Source: Dryocola clanedunensis
GTDB lineage: Bacteria > Pseudomonadota > Gammaproteobacteria > Enterobacterales > Enterobacteriaceae
Strand: one strand, 5' to 3'
Assembly (NCBI RefSeq): GCF_025215155.1
Contig: NZ_JALHAM010000115.1
Length of the DNA: 64,000 bases
Shown: one piece after another, positions 60,923-64,000 of the stretch
Layout of the letters: each line of letters begins with the position of its first letter
Numbering within the stretch: the stretch's first letter is position 1
The notes under the pieces: model-generated
What the model was told of the DNA's origin: nothing
Databases searched by the model: none
What the model saw: only the letters and a program-made list of their open reading frames with translations
Position numbers and translations under genes: made by a program

Positions 60923-61510
60923 ATGAACCATGTCTGGGGATTGCTCTCCCATCCCAATCGTGAAATGCAGGAAATAAAACGCGAGAACGAAACGGTCTCG
61001 CACCACTATACCCACCATGTTTTGATCATGGCGGCCATCCCGGTGATTTGCGCTTTTATCGGCACCACGCAAATCGGCTGGAATTTCGGTGATGGCACCT
61101 TTGTCCAACTCTCAATGTTCACCGGTTTTTATCTCGGCGTACTGTTCTACGCGCTGATGCTGGCAGGCGTGGCCGTGATGGGCCGCGTCATCTGGTGGAT
61201 GGCGAGGAACTATCCGCGGCGTCCCTCTCTTGCGCGCTGTATGGTCTTTGCGGGGTATGTGGCCACACCGCTGTTCTTAAGCGGCATTGTGGCACTCTAC
61301 CCGCTGGTCTGGTTATGCGTGCTGGTGGGGGCGGTGGCTCTTATCTACACGGGCTACCTACTTTACGTCGGCGTGCCTGACTTCCTGGGTATCGACAAAG
61401 ATGAGGGGATGAGCTTCTCTGGCTCGACGCTGGCCATTGGCGTACTGGTGCTGGAAGTGCTGCTGGCCCTGGCGGTGATTCTCTGGGGTTATGGGTATAG
61501 ACTCTTCTGA
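60923..61510 (+). CDS. yohC: Yip1-family inner membrane protein YohC
   Basis: A 195-residue membrane protein with about five helices and a cytosolic N terminus (MNHVWGLLSHPNREMQ). It belongs to the Yip1-domain family; function unknown in bacteria. The ATG at 60923 follows GGAGGCC and matches E. coli. Confidence 0.93.
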   Translation: MNHVWGLLSHPNREMQEIKRENETVSHHYTHHVLIMAAIPVICAFIGTTQIGWNFGDGTFVQLSMFTGFYLGVLFYALMLAGVAVMGRVIWWMARNYPRRPSLARCMVFAGYVATPLFLSGIVALYPLVWLCVLVGAVALIYTGYLLYVGVPDFLGIDKDEGMSFSGSTLAIGVLVLEVLLALAVILWGYGYRLF

Positions 61511-61558
61511 GTCTTAAGCGTCTTATAAATGATTACGATTCTCCTGTAGCGGTTTTCC

Positions 61559-61587
61559 GGGGCGCCAGAGTATGATGCTGGCGCCCC
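61559..61587. terminator. Hairpin between yohC and pbpG
   Basis: GGGGCGCCAG and CTGGCGCCCC are perfect 10-base arms around a 9-base loop. The T run is poor on both strands (GTTCATTTCATT on plus), so termination is probable but not sure. Confidence 0.55.
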
Positions 61588-61659
61588 GTTCATTTCATTC
61601 ACTACGTGAACAAGAGCAGTGGCAACATCACATAACTGAATAATCACAGAAGCGTTACC

Positions 61660-62604
61660 ATGCCGACTAAAATCCGTCTCTCGTTGTTCAGCCTTGCGCT
61701 GATGATAACCGTGCCTCTGGCACCGCAGGCTTATGCGAGCAAAACCGTGAGTCAGGCGTCCAGCGCCGGGCAAGAGATTGCCTCCGGTAGCGCCATGATT
61801 GTCGATCTGCAGACCAACAAAGTTTTATATTCCAGCCATCCTGACCTGGTCCGTCCGATTGCTTCGATCACCAAATTAATGACGGTGATGGTTGTGCTGG
61901 ATGCCCATCTACCGATGGATGAGATGCTGAGCGTCGATATCAGCCACACTCCAGAGATGAAGGGCGTCTATTCCCGCGTGCGCCTGAACAGCAAAATCAG
62001 CCGTGAAAATATGATGCTGCTGGCGCTGATGTCGTCAGAAAACCGTGCGGCGGCAAGCCTCGCGCATCATTATCCTGGCGGCTATGACGCGTTTATCCGT
62101 GCGATGAATGCGAAAGCGAAATCTCTGGGCATGACGCATACCCGCTATGTGGAGCCAACGGGCCTGTCTATCGATAACGTGTCCACGGCGCGGGATCTCA
62201 GCAAAATGCTGATGGCAACCAAACAGTATCCGCTGCTGGGACAGCTCAGCACCACAAAAGAAGATATGGCGACCTTCAGCAACCCGCCGTACACGCTGCC
62301 GTTCCGTAATACCAACCATCTGGTGTATCGCAAAAACTGGAACATTCAGCTGACGAAAACGGGCTTTACCAACAACGCCGGTCATTGCCTGGTGATGCGC
62401 ACGATGATTAACAACCGTCCGGTGTCGCTGGTGGTGCTGGATGCGTTCGGGAAATATACCCATTTTGCGGATGCCAATCGCCTGCGCAACTGGATGGAAA
62501 CGGGCAAGATAACCCCGGTACCTTCTTCCGCGCTGGCCTACAAAAAGCAGAAAGCAGCGCAGATGGCGAGTAATTCAGTGATGGATGATTCGCAGGCAGA
62601 CTAA
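61660..62604 (+). CDS. pbpG: D-alanyl-D-alanine endopeptidase PBP7
   Basis: A 314-residue periplasmic penicillin-binding protein of the S11 family. A signal peptide ends near AYA (residue 26); catalytic motifs are SITK (69-72), SEN (126-128) and KTG in TKTGFTNN. PBP7 cleaves peptide cross-links in the cell wall. Slightly longer than E. coli PbpG (310 residues) at the tail. Confidence 0.96.
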   Translation: MPTKIRLSLFSLALMITVPLAPQAYASKTVSQASSAGQEIASGSAMIVDLQTNKVLYSSHPDLVRPIASITKLMTVMVVLDAHLPMDEMLSVDISHTPEMKGVYSRVRLNSKISRENMMLLALMSSENRAAASLAHHYPGGYDAFIRAMNAKAKSLGMTHTRYVEPTGLSIDNVSTARDLSKMLMATKQYPLLGQLSTTKEDMATFSNPPYTLPFRNTNHLVYRKNWNIQLTKTGFTNNAGHCLVMRTMINNRPVSLVVLDAFGKYTHFADANRLRNWMETGKITPVPSSALAYKKQKAAQMASNSVMDDSQAD

Positions 62605-62658
62605 GTTTTGATGGCTGACGCTTTGCTTTTCCACCCTACAACATGGCAGTTAGCGTAG

Positions 62659-62739
62659 GTCGGGTAAGCGAAGCGTCATCCGACAATTCCGCATAGCATC
62701 GCCGTTCTGGTAGGTCGGATAAGCGAAGCGTCATCCGAC
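62659..62739. repeat. Two REP-type palindromes downstream of pbpG
   Basis: GTCGGGTAAGCGAAGCGTC plus ATCCGAC (62659-62684) and GTCGGATAAGCGAAGCGTC plus ATCCGAC (62714-62739), in the same orientation. They belong to the same REP type as 55629-55654, but with GCGAAGC in the loop in place of GCGCAGC. Confidence 0.8.
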
Positions 62740-62763
62740 ATCTGGTTGAAGATATTCAATGAT

Positions 62764-63315
62764 TCAGGGCGCAGTCCTGTCCCCGTCGTTCAGCGGTCGC
62801 TGCATGATCAGCGTGTCGCGCCAGTCACCCAGCTTAAAACCTACGCTTCTCAGATTTCCCACCGTCTCAAAACCAAACTGCTTGTGCAGCCGGCACGAGC
62901 CGGTGTTGTTCTCACCGTCGCCGATCACCGCAATCATCTGCCGCCATGGGCCTTGCTCGCAGCAGTCGATTAACGCGCCCAGCAGCTCGCTGCCGATACC
63001 TTGACCCGCCATGCTGGCGTCGATATAAACGGAATCCTCAATGGTAAAACGGTAGGCCGGGCGAGGGCGGTAAACGGTGGCGTAGCAGTAGCCCACGACA
63101 ATGCCGCCGTAGCGGGCAACAAGCCACGGCAGGCCCTGCTCGTTCACGAGATGTAAACGTTCTGCCATCTGCTGAAGGGTGGGCGGCGTTTCTTCAAAGG
63201 AACCACGGCCGTACAGCACATGCCACTCGTAAATGGCCGTGATAGCCGGAATATCGTCGAGAGTCGCCTCACTGATGATAAGCCTGGCGGAAGAGAACGT
63301 TTCAACCACGGACAT
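62764..63315 (-). CDS. GNAT-family N-acetyltransferase (Pat/MnaT-like)
   Basis: A 183-residue GNAT protein of the phosphinothricin/methionine-sulfone acetyltransferase type. Motifs include IYEWHVLYGRGSFEE near residue 28, an acetyl-CoA loop GQGIGSELL near residue 107 and NTGSCRLHKQFGFE near residue 138. Likely substrates are L-amino acid analogues; not proven. It lies between pbpG and dld. Confidence 0.88.
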   Translation of the reverse strand: MSVVETFSSARLIISEATLDDIPAITAIYEWHVLYGRGSFEETPPTLQQMAERLHLVNEQGLPWLVARYGGIVVGYCYATVYRPRPAYRFTIEDSVYIDASMAGQGIGSELLGALIDCCEQGPWRQMIAVIGDGENNTGSCRLHKQFGFETVGNLRSVGFKLGDWRDTLIMQRPLNDGDRTAP

Positions 63316-63433
63316 AGTCGCACCTCTGCGCTGGTAAGAGGGTGGACGCTATATCCTCCACCCTGGCTACCCGCTAATCTAGTACGAAAAATAGCCGAAA
63401 AACAGTCCCTGTATTGGGAGTTGACAGCGTAGC

Positions 63434-64000
63434 TTAGTGAGGCTCATGCGGATGTGTATGGCTGCAAGCGCTTTCGTCCCACCATTTGTGCTTTGTTGTT
63501 TTGCCAATGCCTGGATTCATGCTGTTTGTCGGGTCATTTGCCTTATAAAATTGTTTTAATGTCTCTGGCGCTTCATACAAATGGCCTACGTTATGCTCTG
63601 CGGGATACTGCGCGCCGCGAAGGCGCAGCAATTCAAGCATCTGCTCCTTCAGCGCGTGCGCGTCAACGCCTTTCTTGACGATATAGTCCTGATGGAAAAC
63701 GTGGCACATAAAGTGGCCGTAATAGAGGCTATGGCTTATCTGGCTGCTGATTTCCGGCGGCAGCTGCTCGAACCACTCCTGATCGTTACGGCGCAGGGCG
63801 ATGTCCAGCGCAAGAATATCCTCGACTTCCTCACTGTGAATAGCCTGGTAACGAATGGCCGCGCCCGCGGCGGCAAAGCGGTGCAGGAAGGCTTTCGCCC
63901 CTTCTTCAGGCGTACAGGCAAAGAATGCGCCTTCCGCCTGCTGGAAATAGTTCTCCAGCCAGGCGCGGGCTTCCTCTATTCCTTCACCGGACATTTTCAG
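63434..64000 (-). CDS. dld: Quinone-dependent D-lactate dehydrogenase, C-terminal part (5' end outside window)
   Basis: The last 188 codons of Dld, in frame to the window edge. Dld is a peripheral membrane FAD enzyme that oxidises D-lactate to pyruvate and reduces quinone. The visible part matches the C-terminal domain, including YYGHFMCHVFHQDYIVKKG, GAQYPAEHNVGHLY and the end DPTNSMNPGIGKT. The FAD domain lies outside. pbpG next to dld matches the E. coli order apart from the inserted acetyltransferase gene. Confidence 0.95.
   Translation of the reverse strand: MKMSGEGIEEARAWLENYFQQAEGAFFACTPEEGAKAFLHRFAAAGAAIRYQAIHSEEVEDILALDIALRRNDQEWFEQLPPEISSQISHSLYYGHFMCHVFHQDYIVKKGVDAHALKEQMLELLRLRGAQYPAEHNVGHLYEAPETLKQFYKANDPTNSMNPGIGKTTKHKWWDESACSHTHPHEPH

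Overview
The window is a chromosomal segment of an enteric bacterium (Enterobacteriaceae), closest in gene content to Enterobacter, Lelliottia or Leclercia. Most genes match Escherichia coli K-12 genes in order and near-identical length, and the coding DNA is moderately GC-rich. The genus is an inference: protein divergence, the reduced Lys tRNA cluster and the accessory genes argue against E. coli itself.

Layout: 1-2439 end of the cytochrome bd-I operon (cydA partial, cydB, cydX, ybgE). 2587-8092 Tol-Pal envelope system (ybgC, tolQ, tolR, tolA, tolB, pal, cpoB). 8178-8990 three tRNA-Lys genes with unusual tRNA-derived repeats. 9039-12353 NAD supply (nadA, pnuC), zinc export (zitB) and ybgS. 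12588-14585 aroG with a TyrR box and gpmA with a Fur box. 14717-19101 the galETKM operon with both gal operators. 19229-24665 molybdate regulation and uptake (modE-modF, modABC) and acrZ. 24740-28630 ybhA, pgl, ybhC and ybhB, with a near-perfect lambda-type attB between ybhC and ybhB. 28696-33682 divergent biotin genes bioA / bioBFCD around a BirA operator. 33856-35415 an accessory island: a HicA-like/HTH gene pair and an orphan UrtE-like ATPase. 36196-43117 uvrB with a LexA box, ybhK, moaABCDE behind a ModE site and a molybdenum-cofactor riboswitch, and ybhL. 43195-44105 an AT-rich cassette of a zinc metallopeptidase and a lipoprotein resembling a type VI effector/immunity pair. 44250-52707 ybhN-clsB-ybhP, ybhQ and the ABC exporter ybhGFSR without its usual regulator gene cecR. 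53013-54383 rhlE. From 54624 to the end the gene set (dusC, yohP, mdtQ, yohF, yohD, yohC, pbpG, dld) comes from a different part of the E. coli map, so rhlE/dusC is a synteny junction.

How the parts relate: molybdenum is a theme. ModE from this window probably controls modABC and moaABCDE through visible operators, and the moa operon carries a cofactor-sensing leader. The bio and gal genes form complete regulated pathways.

The least explained structures are: (a) a 139-bp hairpin-rich element present twice (21880-22018, 54444-54582), each time between two copies of the local terminator hairpin; (b) tRNA-Lys 3' ends whose T-loop is opened by a 59-nt insert; (c) the Cys-rich HicA-like/HTH pair; (d) the metallopeptidase/lipoprotein cassette; (e) the orphan UrtE with a rewritten ABC signature motif.
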